Of a stretch of DNA of 64,000 nt, positions 13,011 to 21,618 are shown one piece after another. The notes beneath the pieces were generated by a model. That model worked only from the letters and a program-made list of their open reading frames with translations. It did no database searches and had not been told where the DNA came from. Made by a program: the position numbers and the translations under genes. Source of the stretch: Pseudonocardia sp. SCN 73-27 (GTDB taxonomy: Bacteria > Actinomycetota > Actinomycetes > Mycobacteriales > Pseudonocardiaceae); contig MEGH01000009.1 of NCBI GenBank assembly GCA_001725415.1, forward strand, positions 1 through 64,000, written 5' to 3'. How positions within the stretch are numbered: the first letter of the stretch is position 1; each line of letters opens with the position of its first letter.

Positions 13011-15044
13011 ATGACCTTCGACCCGGCACAACGATTCGTCCGCATCGTCGCCGCTGGGCGGGGTGTCATCTACGCGATCCAGGCCGACGGCTCGCTCCGC
13101 TGGTACAGGCACGCCGGCTGGACGACCGGCGGCACGAGTTGGTCGAACGGCGTCGGCCGCGAGATCGGGACCGACTGGCACACGTTCCGGGTGGTGCTGG
13201 CCGGAGCAGAGGGGCAGCTGTACACGGTCTCCGGGGACGGGACCGTCCGCTGGTGGTGCTACGACCTCACCGACCCCGATGGCGGCGACGGCGCCGGCAC
13301 CTGGCGCAACGGGTCGGGCTCGGTCGTCCACGACGGGTTCGACGACTACCCGCGGGTGTTCGGCGGATACGACGACGTCCTGTACGGCATCCGGGCCGAC
13401 GGGACGCTCTGGTGGCACCACTACGAAGCGGGTGACGGCACCGCCGGCCCCGGTGCCTGGGCGTTCGGTGGGGAGGGGCAGCAGATCGGCACGGGTTTCC
13501 ACCGGTTTCCCGACGTCGCCGCAGCACCCTCCGGGGTGGTGGTGGGCGCAGAGATCGCCGGCGTGCTGTCCTGGTGGCGATATCTCGCGGGCGACGGAAC
13601 GAACGGGCCCGGTGCCTGGGCCCGTGACGGCGTGCGCGCGGACATCGGGTCGGGGTGGGCGCCGGAATCCTTGCGCACGTGGACGATGGGCGCGGACGGG
13701 GAGATCTACACCGTCGCGCTCGACACGTCGCCCGTTCCCGATCTCGACCACGTCCTGCGCTGGTACCGCCTGATCAACTACTCGACCGTCGACCAGGGCG
13801 GGGTGACGGCGAACTGGGCGCCGCCGGCAGGCGGGGTGTCGATCGGTCAGGGGTTCACCGTCGAGGACACGGCCGCGTTGCAGGGGTACGCGCTGCAGCA
13901 GTCGGTGGGGCGCGGCGGCACGGTCGAGATCGCGGTGTCCACGACGTTCGACTCCTACGACACCCGGATTCGCCGGATCGTCCCGTCACCTCAGGTCGTC
14001 CGGCGTGTGGCGACGACGAACGCACCTCCCGGCCCGCCGACCCTCCCGCCCGGATACCGCTCGACCGGCTGCGGCTACCCCGTCGCCGTCAGTGCGGTCG
14101 TCGGCGACTCCTGGACGTCGGGCGTGTACGACGTCGAGCTCGTCGGGCCCGACGGGCTGACCCGGCACGCCCCCTTCGTGGTGCGGCCCCCGGCGCCCCA
14201 GCAGGACCTCCTCGTGATCGTGCCCACCTACACCTACAACGCCTACAACACCTGGGGCGGGCACGACCAGTACACCGGCGGGCAGGCCGGCGTCCGGCGC
14301 ACCCTGACGTTCCTGCGGCCGTCGACGGCTGCCGAGGTGGAGCAGACCGGCGCCGTGTCGCACCTGCTGCAGTCCGACCTCGCGCTGATGCGGTGGATGA
14401 GCGCAGCCGGTTTCGCCTACGACTGTGTGGCCGACGGCGATCTCCACGACCAGGGCACAGCGCTGCTGAGCGACTACCGCGGAGTCGTGCTCTGCACCCA
14501 TCCCGAGTACCTCTCCGACACGATGCGCGCCGCGTTCGTCGAGTACACCCTCGGCGGTGGCAGGCTCGTGTATACGGGCGGGAACGGCCTCTACGAACGA
14601 GTCGTGCCGTCGGTGGACGGCACTGCGCTGACCTTCCGGCGCCGGGACGGCTCCCGCGACATCCTGGGCGAGGACGGCAGCCCCGAGAGCGACGTGCTGG
14701 GCGTCGACTTCGCCCCGGACGGGTTCCTGACCTTCGCCAGCTACCGGGTGACGGACCCGGGCCACCCGTTCCTGGCGGGGACGGGCTTGTCGGCCGGCGA
14801 CGAGTTCGGTGCCGTGTCGGCCAACATCGCTGCATCGGGGTGGGAGACCGACCGCGTCCCCGACGGAGGTTCTGCCGTTGTGTTCGCGGAGGGGCTGGCG
14901 CCTTTCGGCGCGCAGATGAGCCGCCTCGACCATCCCGGCGGTGGCTGGACCTTCGCGGCGGCGTCCCTGTGTTTCAACGGTGCGCTGGGCGACCCGGTCT
15001 GCGCGGCGATCCTGCACAACGTGCTGGACACCGCGCTCGCCTGA
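13011..15044 (+). CDS. Tachylectin-type beta-propeller fused to a dimethylformamidase-beta-like domain
   Basis: A 677-residue protein without a signal peptide. Residues 1-270 contain five repeats of a propeller blade with the pattern (V/L)Y-x-I/V-x2-DG-x-(L/V)-x-W, such as GVIYAIQADGSLRWYRH and VLYGIRADGTLWWHHYE, as in tachylectin-2, a five-bladed N-acetylhexosamine lectin. From about residue 340 the protein resembles the large subunit of N,N-dimethylformamidase: VPTYTYNAYNTWGG near 402 and HPEY near 496, followed by GGGRLVYTGGNGLYERV. In that amidohydrolase family tyrosines and a glutamate in these segments bind iron. ATG 13011 is preceded by GGGGCCCAGG. A sugar-binding amide hydrolase is only an inference. 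Confidence 0.75.
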   Translation: MTFDPAQRFVRIVAAGRGVIYAIQADGSLRWYRHAGWTTGGTSWSNGVGREIGTDWHTFRVVLAGAEGQLYTVSGDGTVRWWCYDLTDPDGGDGAGTWRNGSGSVVHDGFDDYPRVFGGYDDVLYGIRADGTLWWHHYEAGDGTAGPGAWAFGGEGQQIGTGFHRFPDVAAAPSGVVVGAEIAGVLSWWRYLAGDGTNGPGAWARDGVRADIGSGWAPESLRTWTMGADGEIYTVALDTSPVPDLDHVLRWYRLINYSTVDQGGVTANWAPPAGGVSIGQGFTVEDTAALQGYALQQSVGRGGTVEIAVSTTFDSYDTRIRRIVPSPQVVRRVATTNAPPGPPTLPPGYRSTGCGYPVAVSAVVGDSWTSGVYDVELVGPDGLTRHAPFVVRPPAPQQDLLVIVPTYTYNAYNTWGGHDQYTGGQAGVRRTLTFLRPSTAAEVEQTGAVSHLLQSDLALMRWMSAAGFAYDCVADGDLHDQGTALLSDYRGVVLCTHPEYLSDTMRAAFVEYTLGGGRLVYTGGNGLYERVVPSVDGTALTFRRRDGSRDILGEDGSPESDVLGVDFAPDGFLTFASYRVTDPGHPFLAGTGLSAGDEFGAVSANIAASGWETDRVPDGGSAVVFAEGLAPFGAQMSRLDHPGGGWTFAAASLCFNGALGDPVCAAILHNVLDTALA

Positions 15045-15172
15045 GGGACCGCCCCCCAGCCAACGACGGCGACGATCATGACGCGGGCGCGGCGGGTCCT
15101 GCCGGGGTCCCCCGGACCGGCGCCCACACCGACCGTCCCGCGAGCGGGTCGTCGGCGCGGGCGCCGCCGGGC

Positions 15173-17143
15173 TCAGCGGCGCCGCGTCCGCAGGTAGTCC
15201 GACACGACCTCCGCGCCCAGCCCGTCGAGCGACGGGGCCACCACGCGGCCCCCGCAGCGACGGGCGACCTCGTCCATGAACGCCGCCAGCCGAGGGTCGT
15301 CGCCGAGCACGAAGAACGTGAACGCCGCGTTCAGCGACGTGAGCCTGTCGAGCTCGGACACGGTGGCGTGCAACGTGTGCGGGCTCGGCGGGTAGTCGAA
15401 GTACGCCTCACCGTCGGGTTCGAGGTGGGCGGTCGGCTCCCCGTCGGTCACCACGAGGACGACGGGCATCGCGTCCGGGTGCCGCCGCAGGTGTTGCCCC
15501 GCGAGCAGCATCGCGTGGTGCAGGTTGGTGCCCTGTGCGTACACCCCGTCGAGGCCGACGAGCTCCCCCAGCTCCACCGTGCGGGCGTGGCGCCCGAACG
15601 TGATCAGCGCGAGGTCGTCGCCGCGGAACCGCGTGGAGATCAGCTGGTGCAGCGCCAGCGCGGTGCGCTTCATCGGCACCCACCGGCCCTCGGCCACCAT
15701 CGACCACGAGGTGTCGACGAGCAGCGCCACCGCGGCGCGGGTCCGCTGCTCGGTCTCGACGATCTCGACGTCGCTGACGTCGAGGGTGCGGGTGTCGCCC
15801 CCGGCCTGGCGCAGCTGGGCGTTGAGCAGGGTGCGCGGCACCGACCAGGCCTCGGTGTCGCCGAACGCCCACGGCCGGGTCGCCCCGGTCGCCTCGCCCG
15901 CGGCGCCGGAGCGGCGGGTCTCGCGTTCCCCACGCCGCGACCCCATCTTGTCGACGACGTCGCGCAGCGCCGACTCCCCGAGCCGCCGCAACGCCTTGGG
16001 CGACAACAGGAGCGAGCCGTCGGGGGCGCGTTCGAACAGGCCCTGGCGCTGCAGCTCGCGCTCCAGGTCGGCCAGGGCACGGGCATCGACGCGGGCCTCG
16101 TCGCCGAGGAGGTCGGCGACGGCGTCGAGGTCGATGTCCTCCATCCGCGCGCCGGGGTAGCTCTGGGCGAGCTGCTCGGCGAGCGAGTCGAGCTGCCCCA
16201 GCTCCTCCAGGGCGCGGGTGGCCTCGCCCATGCCCATCGGGTTGTCGCCGCGGAACCGCGACGAGCCCTGCCAGTCCTCGCCGGGCCGCAGGCCCTGCAG
16301 GTTGGCGTCGAGCTGCGAGAGCGCCTGGGCGAGCCGCGGGTCGCCGAAGGCCTGCTGGGACAGCTCCATGAGCTCGGCCCGCTGCTCGGCCGACATCGAG
16401 TTCATCATCCGCTGCGCGGCGGCGGCACGGGCGGCGAGCAGGTCGGCGAGCTCGTCGGTGTTCTGCGGGTTCTCCGGGAAGAACTCGCCGTGCTTCTCCA
16501 TGAACTCGGAGAACTGCTGCGTGGTGTCCTGGCCGTCCGCGTGGTTCTGCAGGAGCGAGTTGAGGTCGTCGAGCATCTCGCGGATGGCCTCGACGTCCTG
16601 CGGCGTCGCGTTCTGCATCGCCTCCTTCATGCCCTGGAAGCGCTGGTCGAGCATCTCCCGGCCGAGGAGGTCGCGGATCTCCTCGTAGGCCTCGCGGGCG
16701 TCGGAGGAGCGCCAGTCGTACTCCGACAGCTCCCGCACCGCGCCGCCGGTGTCGTTCGGGAGGGCGTCGAGCTGCATCTCGCGGAAGCGGGCGTCATCCG
16801 ACGTCGGGGTGTCCTCGTCACGGGACAGGGTGTCGCGCTCGGCGTTCATCGCCCGTTCCAGCAGCTCACGTACCTGCTGCAGGGTGCCGTCGAGCCGGTT
16901 GTCGCGCTGCAGGTCGCGACGGCGTTGCCACACCTGCCGCGACAGGTCGTCGAGACCACGGCGGCCCTCCGTGCCGCGGCGCAGCAGCTCCTGCAGCGCC
17001 TGGCGCGGGGAGCTGCCGTCCATGACGTCGCGGCCGATCTGGTCCATGGCCGAGCGGATGTCGAACGGCGGGGCCAGCGGGTCGGGCCCGCCGGCGTAGG
17101 GGCCGTAGGCATAGCGCCGCTTCCGGCGCCGGGGATCAGCCAT
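15173..17143 (-). CDS. VWA-domain protein paired with a MoxR/Mg-chelatase-type ATPase
   Basis: A 656-residue cytoplasmic protein. Residues 1-450 are helical and charged, with repeated ERDT/QQA-rich stretches. The C-terminal von Willebrand A domain has a complete MIDAS: DTSWSM near residue 478 and the LVVTDGEPT segment near 565. VWA proteins of this kind act with an AAA+ ATPase as in magnesium and cobalt chelatases or MoxR complexes. The partner is the gene immediately upstream, overlapping by 8 bases. The substrate of this pair is not known; no chelatase H subunit is nearby. Confidence 0.88.
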   Translation of the reverse strand: MADPRRRKRRYAYGPYAGGPDPLAPPFDIRSAMDQIGRDVMDGSSPRQALQELLRRGTEGRRGLDDLSRQVWQRRRDLQRDNRLDGTLQQVRELLERAMNAERDTLSRDEDTPTSDDARFREMQLDALPNDTGGAVRELSEYDWRSSDAREAYEEIRDLLGREMLDQRFQGMKEAMQNATPQDVEAIREMLDDLNSLLQNHADGQDTTQQFSEFMEKHGEFFPENPQNTDELADLLAARAAAAQRMMNSMSAEQRAELMELSQQAFGDPRLAQALSQLDANLQGLRPGEDWQGSSRFRGDNPMGMGEATRALEELGQLDSLAEQLAQSYPGARMEDIDLDAVADLLGDEARVDARALADLERELQRQGLFERAPDGSLLLSPKALRRLGESALRDVVDKMGSRRGERETRRSGAAGEATGATRPWAFGDTEAWSVPRTLLNAQLRQAGGDTRTLDVSDVEIVETEQRTRAAVALLVDTSWSMVAEGRWVPMKRTALALHQLISTRFRGDDLALITFGRHARTVELGELVGLDGVYAQGTNLHHAMLLAGQHLRRHPDAMPVVLVVTDGEPTAHLEPDGEAYFDYPPSPHTLHATVSELDRLTSLNAAFTFFVLGDDPRLAAFMDEVARRCGGRVVAPSLDGLGAEVVSDYLRTRRR

Positions 17144-18536
17144 AGCTGACCGTGTCGCCGTCGTCGGACTCGTCCTTGGCGAGCTTGCGCGTGAGGAACA
17201 GGTACTCCAGCGCCAGCTCCGCGGCCGACGCCATCGGGCCCGGGTCCTCGGTACCGGACGCCCCGAGCCGGGTGGCGACCTCGGTGAGGGCCGGGACCTG
17301 CGGCAACGCCGCGACGACGTCGGCTGCCGGGACGCGTTCGCCGGTGCGGACCGGGCGAGTGCCGACGGCGTCGGTCAGCTCCGAGAGGTCGACGCCGCGC
17401 AGCGCGAACCGGGCGGTGTCGGCCGTCGCGCGGCGCAGCAGGTGCTCGAGGATCTCCTCCTCGCGCCCCTCCTCACCGGAGGCGAACTCCAGCTTGCCGC
17501 GCAGCACCGCGGGCACGGAGTCGAGGTCGACGGGCCGGGCGACGGCGCGCGACTCCCCCGTGATCGCCGCGCGACGCAGGGCCGCGGCCGCGACCGTCTC
17601 CGCGGCGGCCACCGCGAACCGGGCCGACACACCGGACGACTGGTCGATCGCGGTCGCCTCGCGCAGGTGTCGGGTGAACCGGGCGACGACCTCGATCAGG
17701 TGCCGCGGCACGTCGGCGACGAGTGCGGCCTCCTGCTCGACGAGCGCGATCTCGTCGCGCACCTCGAGCGGGTAGTGGGTGCGGACCTCGGCACCGAAGC
17801 GGTCCTTGAGCGGGGTGATGATCCGCCCGCGGTTGGTGTAGTCCTCCGGGTTCGCGCTGGCGACCAGCAGCACGTCCAGGGGCAGCCGCAGCGTGTAGCC
17901 GCGCACCTGGATGTCGCGCTCCTCCATGACGTTGAGCAGCGCGACCTGGATGCGTTCGGCGAGGTCGGGCAGCTCGTTGATCGCGACGACACCGCGGTGC
18001 GCGCGCGGGACCAGCCCGAAATGGATGGTCTCCGGGTCACCGAGCGAGCGGCCCTCGGCCACCTTGACCGGGTCGACGTCGCCGATCAGGTCGGCGACGG
18101 CGGTGTCGGGTGTCGCGAGCTTCTCGGTGTAGCGCTCGGAACGGTGCCGCCACTGCACGGGCAGGGCGTCGCCCAGCTCGGCGGCGCGGCGGATCGAGGC
18201 GGGGGTGATGGGTTCGTAGGGGTGCTCGCCGAGCTCGGAGCCGGCGATGACGGGAGTCCACTCGTCGAGCAGGCCGACGAGGGAGCGGAGCAGCCGGGTC
18301 TTGCCCTGGCCGCGCTCGCCCAGCAGGACGAGGTCGTGGCCGGCGAGCAGGGCGCGCTCGAGCTGGGGCAGCACGGTCGACTCGAAGCCGACGATGCCGG
18401 GCCAGGGATCGCGGCCCTCGCGCAGGGCGGCGAGGAGGTTCTCGCGGAGTTCGGACTTGACGTCGCGCTGCGTGTGACCGGAGGCGCGCAGCGCGCCGAG
18501 GGTGTCGGGAAGATCGGAAGGGAGTGTGACGGGCAC
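17136..18536 (-). CDS. AAA+ ATPase (Mg-chelatase ChlI / MoxR class)
   Basis: A 466-residue AAA+ protein. The Walker A loop reads GERGQGKTR near residues 73-81. The Walker B region reads GVVAINELPDL near 182, with asparagine where most members have aspartate before the glutamate. Sensor 1 follows in LLVASANPEDYTNRGRI. Architecture and the downstream VWA partner resemble the BchI/BchD pair, which remodels or loads metal into a client. It is the first gene of a two-gene operon with an 8-base overlap. The N for D change in Walker B may be normal in this subfamily. Confidence 0.87.
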   Translation of the reverse strand: MPVTLPSDLPDTLGALRASGHTQRDVKSELRENLLAALREGRDPWPGIVGFESTVLPQLERALLAGHDLVLLGERGQGKTRLLRSLVGLLDEWTPVIAGSELGEHPYEPITPASIRRAAELGDALPVQWRHRSERYTEKLATPDTAVADLIGDVDPVKVAEGRSLGDPETIHFGLVPRAHRGVVAINELPDLAERIQVALLNVMEERDIQVRGYTLRLPLDVLLVASANPEDYTNRGRIITPLKDRFGAEVRTHYPLEVRDEIALVEQEAALVADVPRHLIEVVARFTRHLREATAIDQSSGVSARFAVAAAETVAAAALRRAAITGESRAVARPVDLDSVPAVLRGKLEFASGEEGREEEILEHLLRRATADTARFALRGVDLSELTDAVGTRPVRTGERVPAADVVAALPQVPALTEVATRLGASGTEDPGPMASAAELALEYLFLTRKLAKDESDDGDTVSYG

Positions 18537-18664
18537 GTCCTCACGCTACGCCGCAGGCGTCGCGGACGATCGTCGAAAATCGTGGCCGATTGCGGTCAGG
18601 ATCTGGCCACAACGCCTCGTAACGTTCGTCTTGTCGGAAACGCCAGACCACCCCGGAGGACGAC

Positions 18665-19189
18665 ATGATCGACACCCAGGACGCCCCCCAGACCCTCACC
18701 GGTGAGCGCGTCGACCTGCAGGAGGCCCTGGTCAAGCAGCGGTTCTTCCTGGTCAACACGCTGCGCGGGCTGAGCGACGAGCAGGTCGTGTCGACGCCGA
18801 CGGTCTCCGAGCTGTGCCTGGTCGGGCTCGTCAAGCACGTCGCCGCCACCGAGGACAGCTGGCTGGACTTCATCGAGAACGGCGCGCCCGCACAGGAGGG
18901 CGAGCCCGACTACGAGGGTCACGCCAACTCGTTCCGGCTGCTGCCCGGTGAGACCGTCGCCGGGGTGCTCGCCGAGTACGAGCGGGTCGCCGCCCGCACC
19001 ACCGCTCTGTTGGGCAGCCTGACGAGCCTCGACGACTCGCAGCCGCTGCCCGAGGCCCCGTGGTTCGAGCCGGGTACGCGCTGGTCGGCGCGTCGCGTGC
19101 TGCTGCACATCGTCGCCGAGACCGCGCAGCACTGCGGGCACGCCGACATCATCCGCGAGGCCATCGACGGCGCGAAGTCCATGGGCTGA
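18665..19189 (+). CDS. DinB/DUF664-type four-helix protein
   Basis: A 174-residue protein of the DinB superfamily (DUF664 branch), metal-binding four-helix bundles that include mycothiol- and bacillithiol-dependent transferases. Histidines that could form the metal site are in VKHVAATEDSW near residue 59 and in LHIVAETAQHCGHAD near 145-160. A thiol S-transferase role using mycothiol is plausible in this host but not shown. The ATG follows GGAGGACGAC, a good ribosome site, across the divergent gap from the AAA+ gene. Confidence 0.8.
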   Translation: MIDTQDAPQTLTGERVDLQEALVKQRFFLVNTLRGLSDEQVVSTPTVSELCLVGLVKHVAATEDSWLDFIENGAPAQEGEPDYEGHANSFRLLPGETVAGVLAEYERVAARTTALLGSLTSLDDSQPLPEAPWFEPGTRWSARRVLLHIVAETAQHCGHADIIREAIDGAKSMG

Positions 19190-19216
19190 CCCGCGGCCCC
19201 GCCGACGGCCCGCTGC

Positions 19217-20122
19217 TCAGGGGTGGAGCAGCAGGGCCGTCGGGATGGCGACCAGCGCCACCGCCGCGACCCGCACCGACACCCGGAACGCCGTCGACGG
19301 CGGCGGCGGCGGCGCGGCGATGCGGGCGATCCGCGCGTCGACCGCCGAGGTGAACGACGACAGCGCCCCCGCGGGCGCCGACCCGCCGACGGTGCGCAGC
19401 GCCCCCGCCAGCTCCCGCTGCGTCGACCGCGACGCGGCCACGTCGTCGGCACGCATCTCGATCAACGCCGCGACCGCCAGCTGGGCCCGCACCATGCCCC
19501 GCACGAACGGCGCCGTCGCCCCCCACGCCACGAACGGCAGCACGACGAGGTCGTGGCGCTCGGTCAGGTGCGCGCGCTCGTGGGCGAGGACGGCACGGAC
19601 CCCGTCGGGCGCAAGACGTTCGAGCACGCCCGCCGACACCACCAGCCGCGAGCTGCGGCCCGGCAGGCAGTAGGCGACCGGGATCGGATGGTCGAGCACG
19701 CGGGTGCCCGGCACCGCGGGCCACGGGGTGGCCAGCACGTCGAGCAGGTCGCGGTGGCGGGCGCGGGCCCGCAGCGTGCGCACCGTGACGGTGGCCAGCA
19801 CGAAGAACAGCCGCGCCCCCAGCAGCAGGGTCGCGACGAGAGCGACGGCGTTGCCGGCGCCGAGATCGTCGAGCACCCGGCCCTGCGCGATCGCGCGGAA
19901 GAACCCGCCGACGGCCGAGATCAGCGTCGGCCCGAACGGTGCGAACCCGTAGACGATCCCGGCGCCCAGTAGCGACAGCCCTCCGGCGAGTCCGACGGCC
20001 TGCCACATCAGGAGCGCGCCCACCGGGTCACGCGTGGGCCAGTGGGCCCCGGCCAGAATTCGGCTGACCGGCTCCGCGAGGAGCAGGCCGAGGACGAGCA
20101 GCCCGAGGGCGGTCAGCTCCAT
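19217..20122 (-). CDS. M56 (BlaR1/MecR1-like) membrane metallopeptidase
   Basis: A 301-residue membrane protein with four or five predicted helices and the zinc-protease motif HERAH near residue 180 (AVLAHERAHLTERHD). This is the M56 peptidase part of BlaR1/MecR1 without a penicillin-binding sensor domain. In the known systems it cleaves or inactivates the BlaI repressor after sensing damage to the cell wall. The gene follows the BlaI-like regulator by 33 bases, so they form the usual two-gene module. What it senses here is unknown. Confidence 0.88.
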   Translation of the reverse strand: MELTALGLLVLGLLLAEPVSRILAGAHWPTRDPVGALLMWQAVGLAGGLSLLGAGIVYGFAPFGPTLISAVGGFFRAIAQGRVLDDLGAGNAVALVATLLLGARLFFVLATVTVRTLRARARHRDLLDVLATPWPAVPGTRVLDHPIPVAYCLPGRSSRLVVSAGVLERLAPDGVRAVLAHERAHLTERHDLVVLPFVAWGATAPFVRGMVRAQLAVAALIEMRADDVAASRSTQRELAGALRTVGGSAPAGALSSFTSAVDARIARIAAPPPPPSTAFRVSVRVAAVALVAIPTALLLHP

Positions 20123-20155
20123 CGATGACGCCGGACCAGGACGACGGCCGGGCCG

Positions 20156-20497
20156 TCAGCCCAGCAGGTCGCGCAGGGCGGCGCGTTCGTCGTCGGGGAT
20201 CGAGCCCAGGAAACGCGCGAGCGCGGCCCCGCGGTCGGGGGCGGCGTCGAGAGCGTCGCGCATCAGCTCGGCCACATGATCCTCCCGGCTGGCCACCGGC
20301 TGGTAGTGGTGCGCCCGCCCGTCGCGGGTGCGGGTCACCAGCTGTTTGCGCTCCAGCCTACCGAGGACCGTCAGGACGGTCGTCGTCGCCAGGTCACGGT
20401 CGGCGAGGGCCTCCTGGACCTCTCGCGCGGTCTGCGGCCCGTCGGCGGCCCAGAGGACCTCCATGACGGCACGCTCCAACTCACCAAGACTCGGCAC
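20156..20497 (-). CDS. BlaI/MecI/CopY-family repressor
   Basis: A 113-residue winged-helix regulator beginning MPSLGELERAVMEVLWAADGPQTAREVQEAL and containing TTVLTVLGRLERKQLV, the recognition region typical of BlaI. It should repress its own operon with the M56 protease. GTG 20497 has TAGAAT seven bases upstream, and this box lies inside a TTCTAC-5-GTAGAA inverted repeat, so the protein probably represses itself. Confidence 0.92.
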   Translation of the reverse strand: MPSLGELERAVMEVLWAADGPQTAREVQEALADRDLATTTVLTVLGRLERKQLVTRTRDGRAHHYQPVASREDHVAELMRDALDAAPDRGAALARFLGSIPDDERAALRDLLG

Positions 20498-20505
20498 GAG
20501 GTCGA

Positions 20506-20522
20506 TTCTACCCCGCGTAGAA
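20506..20522. promoter_or_regulatory. Candidate BlaI operator overlapping the blaI -10 box
   Basis: TTCTAC at 20506-20511 and GTAGAA at 20517-20522 form a perfect inverted repeat with a 5-base spacer. It overlaps the minus-strand -10 box TAGAAT (20510-20505) of the BlaI gene. TAC/GTA dyads are the general form of BlaI/MecI operators. Confidence 0.6.
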
Positions 20523-20618
20523 CTGAAAGCGGTGCGTCCGGACGGGGTGTTCGCCTGTGGGAATCCTGTCTGTCCGAACGAGACGGACCGACGTCCTGCC
20601 GGGCCCAGGAGCGCGCTC

Positions 20619-21359
20619 CTAGTGGACCTGGACCTCGTCGCCGACCTGGAGGTAGGAGAACCAGGCCTTCGCGTCGTCCATCACGAGCTTCACGCAGCCC
20701 GCCGACGGGGTGTCCTGACGGCCCTCGTGGAACGCGACGCCGCCCGGCGCGAAGAACACCGAGTACGGCATCGGGGTGCCGAACTCGCGGCTCGTGTACT
20801 GCTCGGCCTTCCACTGCACCGTGAACGTGCCGGTCGGCGTCGGGTACTCGGAGCCGCCGTGCTGCATCGCGACGGGCCCGCGCACCACCTTGTCGCCGTC
20901 GAGCAGCCAGGCGGTGCGGGTCGCGAGGTCGACGCAGGCGCGGGCGGTCGCGGTACAGGGGGTGCCGGCGACACCCTCCGGCCGGGCCGCGACAGCGGTG
21001 GTCGGCTCGGCGGTCGTGGTGCGCGGGCTCGTGCTGCGGGGGGTCGTGGTCGACGGCGCCGTCGAGCGTTGGGCGGTGCCACGTGGGGCGGCCGTGGTCG
21101 TCGGCGGGGCCGTGGTCGTCGGCGGGGCCGTGGTCGTCGGAGCCGCACCGGCGGTCGCGGGGCGCTGTGCGGTGCCCAGCACCGGGAGGTCGGCCCGGAT
21201 CGAGTCGAGCCCCGATGCCGACGGCGGTGGGTCGGCGGGCGCGGCGAGCGCGACGCCCGTGCCGGCGAGCCCGGTGATCGCGACGAGCGCGGCAGCCGTC
21301 AACGCTCGGCGCGTGCGGACGGGCCGCGACGTCACCCTGCGCCACCTGTGTGCGCCCAT
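20619..21359 (-). CDS. Secreted L,D-transpeptidase (YkuD domain)
   Basis: A 246-residue exported peptidoglycan cross-linking enzyme. The N terminus has arginines, a hydrophobic core (ALTAAALVAITGLAGTG) and an A-x-A-like site at LAAPA, so a Sec signal peptide. Residues 65-125 are a Thr/Pro/Ala-rich linker suited to crossing the wall. The YkuD domain ends with the catalytic signature HEGRQDTPSAGCVKL, with Cys near 221. The ATG has GGGAGGT eight bases upstream. It lies next to the BlaI-M56 pair, which suggests a link to cell-wall stress but not a shared operon, because 121 bases separate them. Confidence 0.92.
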   Translation of the reverse strand: MGAHRWRRVTSRPVRTRRALTAAALVAITGLAGTGVALAAPADPPPSASGLDSIRADLPVLGTAQRPATAGAAPTTTAPPTTTAPPTTTAAPRGTAQRSTAPSTTTPRSTSPRTTTAEPTTAVAARPEGVAGTPCTATARACVDLATRTAWLLDGDKVVRGPVAMQHGGSEYPTPTGTFTVQWKAEQYTSREFGTPMPYSVFFAPGGVAFHEGRQDTPSAGCVKLVMDDAKAWFSYLQVGDEVQVH

Positions 21360-21404
21360 CGTCGGCTACCTCCCGCCTTGTCCACCTCGCCCAACGATCG
21401 CCAC

Positions 21405-21446
21405 GTCACTCGGTGACGACCTGGTCACCGACTGTTCCACATGTGG
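21405..21446. promoter_or_regulatory. Cluster of dyads upstream of the L,D-transpeptidase gene
   Basis: Three small palindromes are packed here: GTCAC-tcg-GTGAC (21405-21417), CGGTGAC-6-GTCACCG (21411-21430) and CCACATGTGG (21437-21446). They lie 46-87 bases upstream of the L,D-transpeptidase start and 173 bases before the divergent MFS gene. The repeated GTCAC halves look like a regulator site, but I cannot assign the protein. Confidence 0.4.
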
Positions 21447-21618
21447 TCGTTCACCCGGCGAGTCGGCATCCCCCTCACGAACATCGCAGGGAAAAGACCA
21501 CGGAGCGTGACCGGAGTCGGGCAAAGCCACCCGGTCTGCTGATCATGAACGAGGCAACCTTCCGACGCCTCGCTGCCACGCGCTGCACGCCCCCCGGCTG
21601 ACGCTAGGGTCGGCGGCC

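Noticed and set aside
20607-20620. AGGAGCGCGCTCCT palindrome at the L,D-transpeptidase stop as a terminator
   Set aside because: The stem is only 6-7 bases with almost no loop and overlaps the stop codon; too weak to call.
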